This document shows positions 12,101 through 23,582 of a DNA stretch of 64,000 bases, one piece after another. Location: NCBI GenBank assembly GCA_947561715.1, contig OX387197.1, positions 8,677,001-8,741,000 of the forward strand. The letters run 5' to 3'. Both the position numbers and the translations under genes were made by a program. The notes beneath the pieces were generated by a model that saw only the letters and a program-made list of their open reading frames with translations, was not told the DNA's origin and searched no databases. Every line of letters begins with the position of its first letter. The first letter of the stretch is position 1. This stretch comes from Ascidia mentula. Lineage: Eukaryota; Chordata; Ascidiacea; Phlebobranchia; Ascidiidae.

Positions 12101-14246
12101 ATTCATGTCTCGGTCATAAAGGCCATGTGCTGACCGAGGGTCCCTTGCAGTGCAAAGTGGGCAACAATTAAAGAGAAACAACATATCCGGACAAAAATAT
12201 TTAAAGTCATTTCTTATTCTTTTTTTTCAAGAAAAAGAAAGTGCTCAGTGGGGATTTCGTGCACGGAATGAGTCAATATCGAGGGTATTTACATTGTTTA
12301 TATTCCAGCGAAGCGTTTTTTATCGAATCACGGGTATTGTAAACAGATGGATTTCGTCAGTCCCACGAGGTTAGGCGCTTCGTTACCCCGCATTCGGTGG
12401 CCCCGCAGTTTCCCACGATAAAGTTTGGCCACGGGGTCCCCTTTCTGCGAAACTTACGGCATTGGTTACCGCTTTTTGTTTGGGTCGACCGAAAACAGAC
12501 TCACAACTTCCGCGCGCGACTCCTTAATGGCCAAACTTTGCCGTTCTGATTGTGCATTGCGAAAGTCAACAGCTGCGCGAGGCGGTCAAGTACCCGCACA
12601 CCAACCTTCTCACGTGGCAGTCTGACAGTGGCGTTATATGACTTATCCACAGTGCACCAAAATACATAAAGTTTCGCTTTTCGCCTGGTTGTTTGTAAAC
12701 ATAGCTCTTGCTAGGTGCTCATTTTCAATCGAGTTTCCATCGGATCTTCTGGGTTTCTGGGATCAACACGATCCGTTCCCACTGGACTGGTTCTGGTGGT
12801 TCTATTTTCACAATCATTGGCGAAGGCATTCACAGGCGTATACCATTTACCGTCGACAAATGGACTTTGTGATTGGGAACTTTGTTGCGGGGTCATATCA
12901 CCTTTGTCTGCGAGGCGTCACAAACAGAGTCCGCCATTACCGTATTCATAATATGGCCGCTCTCCTACAGCGTATACACAAGCAACAAAGTTATTTTTGG
13001 CTCGGATTGATGTGGGTATGCTGCCGCTTATCAGATAGCTGACTGGGCTTTATGCCCTATGAGGCGTGTTGCTAATTTAGGGGCTGACCCTTCGCCAAAA
13101 TTGCGTTGCCTAAGACCGTAATCATCGACCAAAAACAAGGTTTGCTCTGTGCCGCCCTAAATAGTTTCTATTTGCACGCGAGCAGCCTTTCATTTTGCCG
13201 AGCTGTTAAGCGCATCGATCATGTGTTGACAGCATTCCTTAACCGCAAAAAATTGTTAGTTTGAAACCATAGGGGCGAAGATTTCGGAAGCAAGGCCGCC
13301 TTCTACCTATTTTTCCATTTGGAATCTTTATTATTTTAATAATGTGTCTTCATGCAACTCTTCCACTTTTTGTAACATTTCAGCAAAACTTCATGTACCA
13401 AACAATACAGATGTCCTATATGCCTTGAGTGATTTTAACTATAGAATGAAATTTAACAAAGAAATTTTTCTTTCATGTAAATTTATGCCCGTGCATTTAC
13501 CAGCATTGAAAACGATTTATTGGACATCCATTGTTTAACGACCTTCCTAAGGCGGTTGTGTAATTACGTGCTTTTTGAAAATACGCAGCTTTAAATTTCC
13601 CATTGTCAATTTTTCAAGAGCTTTAAAAACCATCCTGTGGTAAAAGGTGTATGGACTTCCAACATCACTTTCGATTTAAAAATAATTATTTAGATTTTAT
13701 ATTTTGTTTCAGAAGTATTTGTTAGAACTTATCATTATGCCGCCATTTTGATTTTGAAAGTACATGCAAATAAAACAAGCTAATTAACGACTCGTAAAAT
13801 GACGATACCCCTGAAGGAAATCGCTTCAAATCGTAGGATATTCACTTCCAGTTACCCGTGGCTCAAATTGTCTATGCTGTTAAAGTCTTATTACAGACAG
13901 TATTTCGAAAGAAATCTATCCAAGTTTGCTTAGAAATATTTAAGGTTTAGCAACAATTGATTGATGCTCTTACCTGTGCTGCCATAATCCTCTGTCTTTC
14001 CACCACCAGGAGGCAATTGGAACATTGACAATCTCTCCATCTGCAGTGACGCTTGTGACCCTTGAGAGTGCTGACGACCCCATGATTTCGGCATCTAGCG
14101 CATTTCGGCGTGCGTAGGGGTTTTCTGGAACTCGTCGCCTCCTTCTGACCGCCCTGCTCCGGCGAAAGTGTTTCACGGCACAAGTTTTCATCCACTGACG
14201 GGGATACAGGGGGTATGTATGCCTTCACAATTGATTCAGTCATCAT
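9126..14246 (-). CDS. DMRT2: DM-domain transcription factor, DMRT2 (terra) type
   Basis: Three exons in transcript order, 14246-13974, 10893-10707 and 10654-9126, encode 662 residues. Exon 1 ends after RIMAAQ at a GTAAGA donor, exon 2 starts VALRRQQA, and intron 2 is only 52 bases. The DM domain (residues 45-98) keeps the two interlaced zinc sites: C49, C52, H64, C68 and H55, C73, C75, C78. It begins [15 protein letters not shown], as in vertebrate DMRT2 and unlike DMRT1, which has GYASPLKGH. A second DMRT2 hallmark, [15 protein letters not shown], lies at about 168-182. The rest is low in recognisable domains. DM factors bind DNA in the minor groove and steer development; DMRT2 acts in somite and laterality programmes. 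An ascidian gene published as dmrt1 acts in the anterior neural plate, and this may be that gene. A non-coding 5' exon cannot be excluded. An alternative acceptor six bases downstream would drop two residues. Confidence 0.9.
10894..13973 (-). other. Large first intron of the DM-domain gene
   Basis: A 3.1-kb intron in a window where most introns are 50-900 bases. It is CpG-rich in its central part, 11.6-12.6 kb. No exon on either strand could be supported. Its size and base composition suggest regulatory content, which is inference. Confidence 0.45.
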
Positions 14247-16271
14247 ATGCAACAATTCTTAAATTTGCTATTGGACAAAATCTGCTGTTTAAAAATACGT
14301 TTCTGATCACTTGTGACAACTTTTAAAGAATCGTAACTCCAGATCTGCCAGTGAAGTTCACTAATCTTAGTGGGCACGTTTTGTAACGAGCGAAGCCCTA
14401 ACATCTGTCTCGCGTTCCGCCGTTCGCCGTCCACCCAAACAGAGAAAGTGCCAAGAAAAAGTTTACGAACCCTCGCGAAAACCGTTCTCTCGCCTTTTTG
14501 CCCCAAACCCGATGCCATTTTACGTCGATATATCTACAAACTGTCAAACTTACTATTTAATCACACCCTTTTTTACAACTTCGCAATGAGTACCTTTTCT
14601 GAAAAACACATCAAGATGTTTGAAACTCCATGTTTGTGGTTCTCTCAGAACAAACCCGGACCCGTTTTTTGGGTGACCAAACCACACCTAATGCTTTTGT
14701 TTCGCTGGGGATTACGCATATCGACTTTCTCGTCGATTCAGTGACTTAGACGTAAACGGAGGTTGCAGCATAACATAAGGATCGATTCACAGCGCGATGA
14801 GTCACATTAACGCTATTTATTAGATCACACCACAGGCCTGGGTGGCAACAGACCAAAGCGAATTACTCAAGTCGGCGTATAAGTTGGCCCGTTTCTCACC
14901 CCCGCAAGATACTTAACTCCTGTTTTTTTTTACACGCTTCAATACAATTAGACTTTCTCCTCACTAAGCTTCCAGGCGACTAAATTATTTACGAATAAGG
15001 TCTCCAATAAACAAAAATAATAAATGTAACATCCTGACGTAAAGCAAACTGCGTTATCAAAATTGAATACACCTTCATGTTGATGATCACACAAATTGAT
15101 GCAACTTCATTTAGTTTGAAAATTATTTTTATTAGTGTTCTTATTCTGATTAAAGACGCACAATCAAAACATGCTATAACTGAACATAACGTAACCTGAC
15201 ATACAACATACTGTATGATTGTCTAAAACTGGCGTCGTCTACGAAATCCGCAAATTGGGCGAGTCACACGTTTGTCATCAGCATATCACAAAGCTGTGAA
15301 CCACAGCTCAACAAAAGACAGGGAGCACCTGCCCGCTGCAGTGACCGTTGAGACCACTTCGGGAAGTTCACAGAGGAAATGGCGAAGTGCTTGAGAAAAC
15401 ATGCAGCCCCTGACAACACATTTGGCTCAAGCGATTGATCCCACGCAGCCAAGCCGAACTAAATTGCATAGTCTATATCGGCGATCACGTAACAGATGGT
15501 TCGGATTTCAAAGGGCTCGCGAAGTTTGCTCACCGTTTCGCGTGTCCGTTGATTGAATGAAGGGCCCAAAGTGGACAAAATTGGGTAATTCGGTGAAACA
15601 CAAGACAACCTTGAAACTTCAAATCGGCACGCTAAAAAAAGGGGAAATATAGGTCTTGTCAAGCAATTATTCGATTTGTAACAAGAGAAAAATCATAAAA
15701 AAGTTCCGATTTAGGAACCAATTGTTTTTGTGACGATATGTATGTCGTCCAACACGCCTTAAATGTCAACAAACTAATTCTGCAAAAATGCAACTAATCA
15801 TATGTCCTATTTTGGGCGAGTTTCGGAAACCATTTCATCACAATCCATCCTCTTCAAACATTGTTCGTGAACTAGCAACACTGTTACAAAAGCTTAACGA
15901 TCATTACTGTTAGAAAAGACAAATGTACGAGATTGAAAAAAACACCTTCCCCTGACAGATATGCATTGATTCTCGTAAAGCCTACAACTGATACAAAAGC
16001 GCTTTATCAGAATTCAAAGATATATTTTCGTTTGTGAAAAAGAGCGTAGAAAAAAAAACATGTTTATGGTTAATGTCCGGGATAGCTCTTCGCTGACCTA
16101 ATATTTTTTTTTTCTTTCTCATACGATGCTTACGTTCTTGCAGTTGCAAATGACAGTTTTCCTTTTAGGGAATTTCCCGCAAGAAATGCTGCATTCTTTT
16201 GCTCTCTGGTGCACAAAGTGACCTTTGTAACCTTTTGGCAAAGCGACGTTGTTCATATTCAGACCGGGAAG
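14247..16271. other. Divergent intergenic region between the DM-domain gene and DHCR24
   Basis: Two kb separating two head-to-head starts. No gene was found. CpG frequency falls from left to right across it. It should contain both promoters, though no clear TATA or initiator could be assigned. Confidence 0.45.
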
Positions 16272-18705
16272 ATGGAAGATTTTCAGACTTGGACGCAATC
16301 AAACTTTTTTGTCGGCGGTGCTTTCTGTGCTATTCTTATGCTAACGATGTGGTTGCGACGCAAAGGTTTGTCAAAAAAAAAATTAAATAACCTATATTTA
16401 CATATATTTTCTACTAAGGTCTGGAATACATCCTGGTGAACTACCGGTGGTTGATTGTATGTTTATTTCTTCTACCTGCTTCATTTTTATTTGATATCTA
16501 CATGTACGTTCGGGCAAAGTTTATTTTTAAGTTCAACAGTGCTCCAAAAAAGCATGATGAAAGAGTAAGAGCAGTGCAGAAACAGGTATGTTATCAAACA
16601 TCATTGGTGTATTTTATATTTATTAGCTAATGTATTGTACCACCAAACCGTTACCTAAGTGGTTTACTTTTAAATCTACTGCACGTTTTCATAAAAGGGA
16701 CTTGTTTTTTGAACAAAGCCTGCTTTGATATGTTATCTTTCCTAGCTTTGCCAATTTGTTTTTTTAACAGGTGCGAGAGTGTAAAAGCTCAGGAGATGGA
16801 AGAAAAATGTGTACAGGAAGACCGGGGTGGGCAACAGTGTCAATTAGACTTGGAAAGTACAAGAAAAATATGAAAAAAATTCACATCAATCTGATGGACA
16901 TTTTGGAACTAGATACACACAGAAAGGTATTTTGTTTGTCCAGACAATTTTTTTGAAATTACTGTTTTAACTTTAGCTTAAATTGCCAATTGTTTTGGGG
17001 TTATTGTGTTTACGTAATAAATTTGTCTGTGCAAAGGTTGTAAGGTTGGAACCGTTGGTGACTATGGGCCAAGTGACTTCACTTCTTCTACCACTAGGTT
17101 GGACACTTCCTATTGTGCCAGAGTTGGATGATTTGACAGTTGGTGGTCTGATAATGGGAACAGGTCCAGTTCATAAGATATACAAAACTGTAAAATATAC
17201 ATATGGATTAATCATTTATTGCTAAAATTCCACACCTGAAAGCTCCTGCACAAAACTAAAACTTAATAATTAACTTTTAAGGTGTTGAAACTTCATCCCA
17301 CAAGTATGGCCTCATGCAGCATGTGTGTGTTTCATATGAGCTGGTGCTGCCTGATGGTTCACTGGTCAAGTGTAGTAAGGTAAAAATGCTGATTATCCAA
17401 CAATAGACATTTTAAAAACTTTTTGATTCTTAGGAGGAAAACCAAGACTTATTCTATGCAGTTCCTTGGTCATATGGAACTTTGGGTTTTCTGGTGGCTG
17501 CAGAAATTCAAATTGTGCCATCTAAGCCTTATGTGAAATTGACATACCAACCAGCTAACACCAAAAGTGAATTGTTGAAAAAATTTACAAACGGTAAGTT
17601 ACCACAAGAATGTAAATTTACCTAGCATACATGATAATGCACAAAACAGAGGCATTGGACACCAAGAAAAATGACTTTGTTGAAGCTCTGGCTTTCTCAG
17701 AGAGTTCCGGTGTAGTTATGACGGGAAACTTTGCTGATGTTTATGAAACAGGCAAGGTAGGTGTTGTTTATAATACTCCTGAGCATTAGTCAGCTCCCGA
17801 CAAAACTTTAACAAGCTCACTCCATTTTTTTTAATTGTGATCATTTACTTACAGTTGAACAGGATTGGGACTTGGTACAAGCCTTGGTTTTTCTCACATG
17901 TTAAGCAATTTTTAAACTCTGGAACAACTGTCACAGAATACATACCTTTGAGAGATTATTATCACAGACACACCAGAAGCATATTTTGGGAGCTGCAGGT
18001 AAAACGACATCAGAGGACTTACATGGAGAGTGTAGTGTTTTTCATAATATCTTACATTTAGGATATAATTCCATTTGGTAACAATCCACTGTTCCGATTG
18101 CTAGTGGGTTGGTTGATGCCACCCAAAATATCCTTGCTCAAATTAACCCAAGGGGAAACAGTGAAAAAACTATATGAGGAACACCATGTTGTCCAAGACA
18201 TGTTGCTTCCAATTCATAAACTTGGAGACTGCTTGCAAACATTTGAAGATGAAATCAAGGCATGTTTGTATGTGTTAAAATGAGATAAGCACAAGGCCTG
18301 ACACATTTCTTACAGCTATACCCACTTTGGATTTGCCCATTCTATTTGCCAAATAATCCAGGAATGCTTTCCCCATCTAATAAAAAAGGGGAGATGTATG
18401 TTGATGTTGGTGCATATGGAGAGCCACACACTAAACATTTCAACAATGTGAAGACTATTCGAAGCTTGGAACAGGCAACCAAGTCATTCGGAGGGTGAGA
18501 AGCGTTACCAGTAGCTTTTGTTTCAAGGGTCATATTACCAACAGTGCTGGTTAGGTTTCAGATGCTTTATGCAGACAGCTATATGACCAGGGAAGAGTTT
18601 CGGCAAATGTTTGATCACACCCTGTATGATAACATGCGTAAGACTATACCTTGCTGCAATGAAAGAATGCCTGAAATATATGACAAAGTTCACAAAGAAC
18701 AGTAG
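16272..18705 (+). CDS. DHCR24: DHCR24, delta(24)-sterol reductase
   Basis: Eleven exons: 16272-16365, 16419-16585, 16771-16926, 17037-17163, 17282-17379, 17434-17593, 17650-17756, 17855-17998, 18062-18259, 18316-18494, 18555-18705. The product is 526 residues; human has 516. The enzyme reduces the C24 double bond of sterol intermediates such as desmosterol at the endoplasmic reticulum, using FAD and NADPH. An N-terminal membrane segment (about residues 15-27, then 38-55) precedes the FAD-linked oxidase domain. That domain carries [35 protein letters not shown] and SSHKYGL. The C-terminal part keeps [14 protein letters not shown] and [14 protein letters not shown]. Intron 9 uses a GC donor at 18260; reading it this way restores the family junction DEIK/LYPLWIC. 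DHCR24 converges on MZT1. Confidence 0.96.
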
Positions 18706-18812
18706 CTTGCCTTTTGCAAATAATGTCCAGTGATATTTATAATTTTTATTTCAGAAACAATTGAGCTTTTTTTTACTACTGCAGCTAAACATGCTAAATG
18801 CGTGGTAAGCAC

Positions 18813-18818
18813 AATAAA
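18813..18818 (+). terminator. Poly(A) signal AATAAA, DHCR24
   Basis: AATAAA 108 bases after the DHCR24 stop. A second copy lies at 18971-18976. On the other strand an AATAAA at 18745-18750 could serve MZT1, so the convergent 3' ends may overlap. Confidence 0.5.
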
Positions 18819-19064
18819 AATATGTGTGTTGCATGCAAGAAATTTTGACAAATTATTTTCATATAAAAATTTTTATCTTGTAATTGATGAATACATACAT
18901 TTGTTGATAGTTCTATAACTGTTTTTGTCTTGAACTGCATGTTGTGCACTTGACTACATATGATGCACAGAATAAATGTTCAACAAACTCTTTGCCAGCC
19001 CTGTCATCATGGTAGTCACATACACTTTTCTTGTGTGATGTGAATATAGTTTGTAAAATTTTTT

Positions 19065-19477
19065 CTATTTGTTTTCTTCTGCTTTCTTTGAATGGTCCTT
19101 TAAATGGGATGTTTGGGTCCTGCAAACAAAAAGATGTTTTAAATTCATAAAAATGCCGGGCCTATTTTTATTACTAATTTAACATCTCCTCAACATAACA
19201 TAGTTACAAAACAGTGGAAAATACTTTGGATGGTTAAGACACATGCATATGCTCTCTACAGAAAAATGTGGCTAACTAAACAATCTACTGCTTTGTTTAA
19301 TGAATTGTAACTGCACCTTATTTCTTTTATGACGGTGGAAATCGCTTCCGGATTAACTCCAAGTTCACAAAGCTGAACGCAAACCTGGAGCGTCTCGGCG
19401 TCTAACCCACAGTTCAAAAGTTTCGATATTTCCAACAAAGTATCCATGGTCTCTGACATTTCCTTGGTCGAATCCAT
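19065..19477 (-). CDS. MZT1: MZT1, mitotic-spindle organizing protein 1 (MOZART1)
   Basis: Two exons in transcript order, 19477-19317 and 19119-19065, encode 71 residues; human has 82. MZT1 binds the N-termini of gamma-tubulin complex proteins and helps recruit and activate the gamma-tubulin ring complex at centrosomes and spindle poles. The helical core is clear: MDTLLEISKLLNCGLDAETL, then VCVQLCELGVNPEAISTVIK. The junction (ATAAG with a GTGCAG donor, acceptor at 19120) changes frame, so the short tail ends in HSKKAEENK, comparable with the vertebrate ALKAAEN end. Without splicing the frame would read a non-conserved tail. The alanine-rich vertebrate N-terminus is absent. The gene converges on DHCR24. 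Confidence 0.93.
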
Positions 19478-20066
19478 GTTACACGTAAACTAGAAAAACT
19501 GCGGACAAACGAAATTAGGCAAAACCAACACAATTAAAAAGTTTCTAACTGGTGCTCAAAGTAATCCAATGAGCGAAAACGTTTGCACACGAAAAGTATG
19601 GAATGTATGCCGATGTTGGCTTTTGTGTTCATATGCTCATTGTTGGATTTACAACTTACATATTTCTCTTGGACTCATCGACAAGCAGGCAAAGCAACAG
19701 GATATGGTTTCACTGTATAATTTAGTTTAACTAGACTGCACAAATACAACTTCAATAATTTCAAAAACCACAACATGCGTCCTCTCTTTGTTTCCAGTGT
19801 TCCCTCTCATAAACCACCATACCAGCCATGTTGTACAAGGAAACTGTTTGTTTATGTGGAAGTCAAGTTTATTTGAAAGAAAAACAATCCAAAAGATCCC
19901 ATCAACTACTTCTAGCATATTGAACTTTTTTAAATCACGTGGCAAACTTCACAAATCAAAAGCAATTGTAAAAAAAACGATTGGCTCGTTTATACAAATA
20001 AATAAACCACCAATTCAAACACATATCAGCACATATCAAAATTTAAACATTTAGCAGCTGCTTCTA
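19478..20066. other. MZT1 promoter side and 3' flank of the orphan receptor gene
   Basis: No gene. A minus-strand AATAAA at about 19867-19872 could end the receptor-like gene transcript, giving a 3' untranslated region of about 200 bases. The rest is AT-rich and unassigned. Confidence 0.4.
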
Positions 20067-23000
20067 CTAATTTATTGAATAAAGGGGATTCACGCGCAAG
20101 TCGCTTTCCAATTCGTCTTCAGGCAGTTTTGCGTCACAAGGTGTGGCGTACACGTTGGTATCGGAACCCACTGTTTTATCGTCAACGCAGTCGGGCGGGA
20201 GATCATACGTGTGCTCATCTTGTTTCGCGGTGATTGACGCGTAGTCCTCATCCATTTTTAAAGCTGCCGCATTCACTTGTTCGCTTTCAACGTTGCGCCG
20301 GAGAATTTCGGAAGATAGGGACATGGCTGTGGGACGAAACAGCTTCGCCCGTGATCCCGATGATGCAATCGTTCCCGTGCTGGTTATTGAAAACAGTCTT
20401 GACGGTTTGGGTTGTGAACTAGGTTCAATAGTTTGGTAAATACTTTCCGGTTCATCTCTCACACTCAGGTAGCCAGCATCGGGCAAAGGTGATGGAACAG
20501 TTGTTTGTACCGATGGTTCAATGCCATGTTGCTGGTAACAATAAAAACAAACTCTTTTAAACTCTTGTAACATATCCTAGAGCAGTGGTTCCTAACATTT
20601 CCAAAGCTGTGACGTACTTGTCCTAACAAAATGTTTACATAATAATTTTGTTTTTATCAAATCACCGCTTACCAGTGTGGTCCAATCTTGATCATTCGAA
20701 TCTTTGAAAAAGCGCTTCTTTATGACGTAACAAACTACAACTCCAATCAAGAAAAACAGTAACACACACAAAACTACCACCACTCCGGTGAGGTTTGCAG
20801 TCTTTGACGTCGACTCTTCAAGAGTGCTTGCTCCAAACTAAAACATGTAAAAAATACCGCACGTGTCATAACAGCAGCATTCTTGTGTATGAAAAACACT
20901 CTAATATTACCGCCAAAGATGTTGTGCTTGGTTCCAACATCGTTGAATAGTTCAGACCCTGATACCTTGGGACAAGAGCTCCGGTTGTAGATCTGTGACA
21001 AAAAACGTTGGAACGGATCGTTGACCATATGTAGGAGTATGGATCTCAGTCTGTTTTTTTTCAGTATCACATATCATGCCAATAAACATGTGCAAATCGC
21101 ATTTCCAACGGTAGCCATTTCAACATATGTTTGGAAAACCCCAAGACATGCTTACCGTTGAGATGTGTCAGCTGACGTAGTAGTAATGTTGGAACAATCG
21201 CAAAATATGATTTTGGGTTCATTCATGCAACCTTGCTTTTCGTAACCGAAATTGTCCAAGCAAACGTTTGAGTTAATGAGAAACCCCGTGTCGTCCCTGC
21301 AACGTAAAAACACATGAAACTTGTAGATATGGCTCAAACAACACTGCCAACATATAATATTTTAATCGATATTTATTTCAATAAAATAAATGATATCAGA
21401 ATATTTATCACACACGTGCTATACCCGCCGATAATGTGTTTTCAAAATACTGGTTTGTGGGAAACTCTGCTGTTTTAGAACAGTGCTTTACAACCCGCTC
21501 TAGGTTATGAAAATCTGTCGTGCGGATGACAATCGCCCGACAATCTTTCTAGTTAGGACTTTTTTTGTCTAGCACAATGGTGGATATTACATACACCGGG
21601 CGTTTCACAGTGTGAACCGCATTTCAGAGTTTGGTTTGCACGTACCACAATTATTTTGGTACGTATAAAAGACGATATTTGTGTGTCTGCGGTGTTGTTT
21701 CATGCAACGAAATGCCACATACACTTTGAGAACTGTTAGAACTGCATCAAGGATATTTTCAATCTACTGGAACGTACAACCCTCATCATGTTGTTCAAGC
21801 TAATGGGTGTCTACCGACCGAATGTTAATCACAAACGTCATAAAAATTAAATTTCTTCGGATATAACAAGTTGGGTGTGGTTTGAAAGGTATTTTAGCAA
21901 GCTTTCTGATGGCATAGGATAGATGGGGCCGAGGATTTGTAGACGAAGTTATTAACGATATATCAAAATGGATATCATTATCTGACTATAGAATGTGGTC
22001 TGTAATTTTGAAACCAAAATCGTTCAAGCCTATATAGACCTTCTTACAGACCGCCTCACCAATCGACAGTTCAGGCTCAGTACAGCGCCTCCTTTTACTG
22101 CGTCACAGTACTGTGCCTGAAAAGTGGGCATGAAAATGCAGTAAAAGACAAACCAAATCGAAAACTTAATGCGCATCGTCATGAAATATTGTCGAGTGTG
22201 TTAGCGGTTCCCGAAAGTTTGCTTGGATCCGTTATTCACGGCACTTTGATATTTTGATGTGATATAGTTTTGTGTCTAATCAGCGCATTTAGTTTTGCTG
22301 TAACCAAACTGGGAGACCTAGCTAAAAAAAGGCCGAGACATCGGTACGGGTTATATATCTCTTATATTGATGATAATGTTCTTTACGTATCCAAAATATT
22401 CTATGTATTCTGGTGTTTTACCTGACTGTTAATTAGTTACACACGTTCTGGGGTAATTTAAAAAAACAACAGCATCTAATGCGCTAGGTCGCATAATACG
22501 AATGAAACTTTCGTGCCACAAAAAAGTGAGGACAGTCTGCAAAAAGGTTGAAAAGCACTGTTTTAGAACATATATAATCCTAACAGGGCGATTTTGTGAC
22601 TGAAATTATGTATGATCAATTACATTGTCTTTCCAAAACAGTTTGAATAGCAGAAATTTAAGCGTGCTATGATATTGTAAGCGCAACTTACTTGCAGAGA
22701 CAGTCTGTGGCTCCTTCCACCTTGTCTCGCCTGTCGCAATAGCGATATTTTTCTCTCCACACAACTGAGTCATTGATGGGGCAGCGGAATTGGTGGATCG
22801 AAAAGTATCTTGTCATACCCTTTCGCGCTGGTCTAAACCTACCTGGTCGTGGGTGATCACGTACCATTCGTTTCTTTGTGCCAAGCTCTTGACTTTCACG
22901 AGATTTAATGTTCAGTTTTGTTGGCGCACATGAAGTTCTGGTTGTGAAATACGTGCTTGTCCATAAACCCGAGCCGTTGATTACTAGCAAAAGTTTCTGT

Positions 23001-23582
23001 AAGAATATTATTGGTGTACATTTTTGTACAGTAAAATTTTACATCATGCATTATTCTGAACCTACTTGTAAATATTCGTCCCAGCCGGACTCGTCCGCGT
23101 CAATCCGATTTAACATTCCGTCAACCACGGTGGGATTTAACATGTTCAATCCGAAGCAATGATTGACAAATGCAGAGCGGTAAAGATTTTCTCGAAACAA
23201 ACCGCGCTGACATTTTTGCTCATCTCCGCAAATGTATTTGCGTTCAAGCTGCCCAATTAAAACGTCAAAACGTTATTTTTAAGCACAAAAAATATCGTGG
23301 CTAACATAGTTTGCACTCTTCTTTTTTCAATACAACAAACGTATTAAATCTTTAATGCTCAAATTTAATCCACGCAGTTTTAACTTATTAGGGTTATAGA
23401 GAAAAAATACGTAAACATGTTATGTTCATTTACAACGAGGTTTCACTTACTAAACACTTGGCACAGTCTTCTGTATGGTCTATGCTCCAACCGGTTGGAT
23501 ATCTTCCAGTATCTTCGAACAATGCATCGCATCGTCTGGTAACCAACACAGCCACCAACAAAATACTTTGCTTCACATACAT
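20067..23582 (-). CDS. Orphan type I membrane protein with tyrosine-motif cytoplasmic tail
   Basis: Seven exons in transcript order, 23582-23451, 23248-23066, 22996-22692, 21296-21156, 20992-20911, 20837-20673 and 20531-20067, give 490 residues. All junctions have GT-AG ends and keep frame. No family is recognised. Seen: a signal peptide (about 1-20), a cysteine-rich ectodomain (to about 245), N-glycosylation sites such as NGS, NDS, NIT, NYS and NLT, a Ser/Thr-rich stalk (about 245-299), one membrane span (about 300-320, VVVVLCVLLFFLIGVVVCYV) with a basic stop-transfer KKR, and a 170-residue tail. The tail has YLSV (Y357) and YQTI (Y368) spaced as in an ITAM, two YxxP motifs (YDLP, YATP) that suit Crk-type SH2 domains, and a near-terminal NPLY that suits PTB domains. 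These suggest a phosphotyrosine-signalling receptor or adaptor, which is inference. A hAT element fills much of intron 4, which could also hide another exon. Confidence 0.82.
21481..22560. mobile_element. hAT-type DNA transposon, 1.08 kb, in intron 4 of the orphan receptor gene
   Basis: The ends CAGTGCTTTACAACC (left) and GGTTGAAAAGCACTG (right) are inverted repeats with one mismatch. The element is flanked by a perfect 8-base duplication TTTTAGAA at 21473-21480 and 22561-22568. CAGTG-type ends with 8-base duplications are typical of the hAT superfamily. No transposase frame was seen, so it is probably non-autonomous. It lies between exons 4 and 3 of the host gene and leaves their splice sites intact. 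Confidence 0.85.

Noticed and set aside
20583-20672. CAGTGGTTCCTAAC, like a hAT left end, in an intron of the orphan receptor gene
   Set aside because: No matching right end or duplication was found within the 141-base intron. At most it is a fragment.
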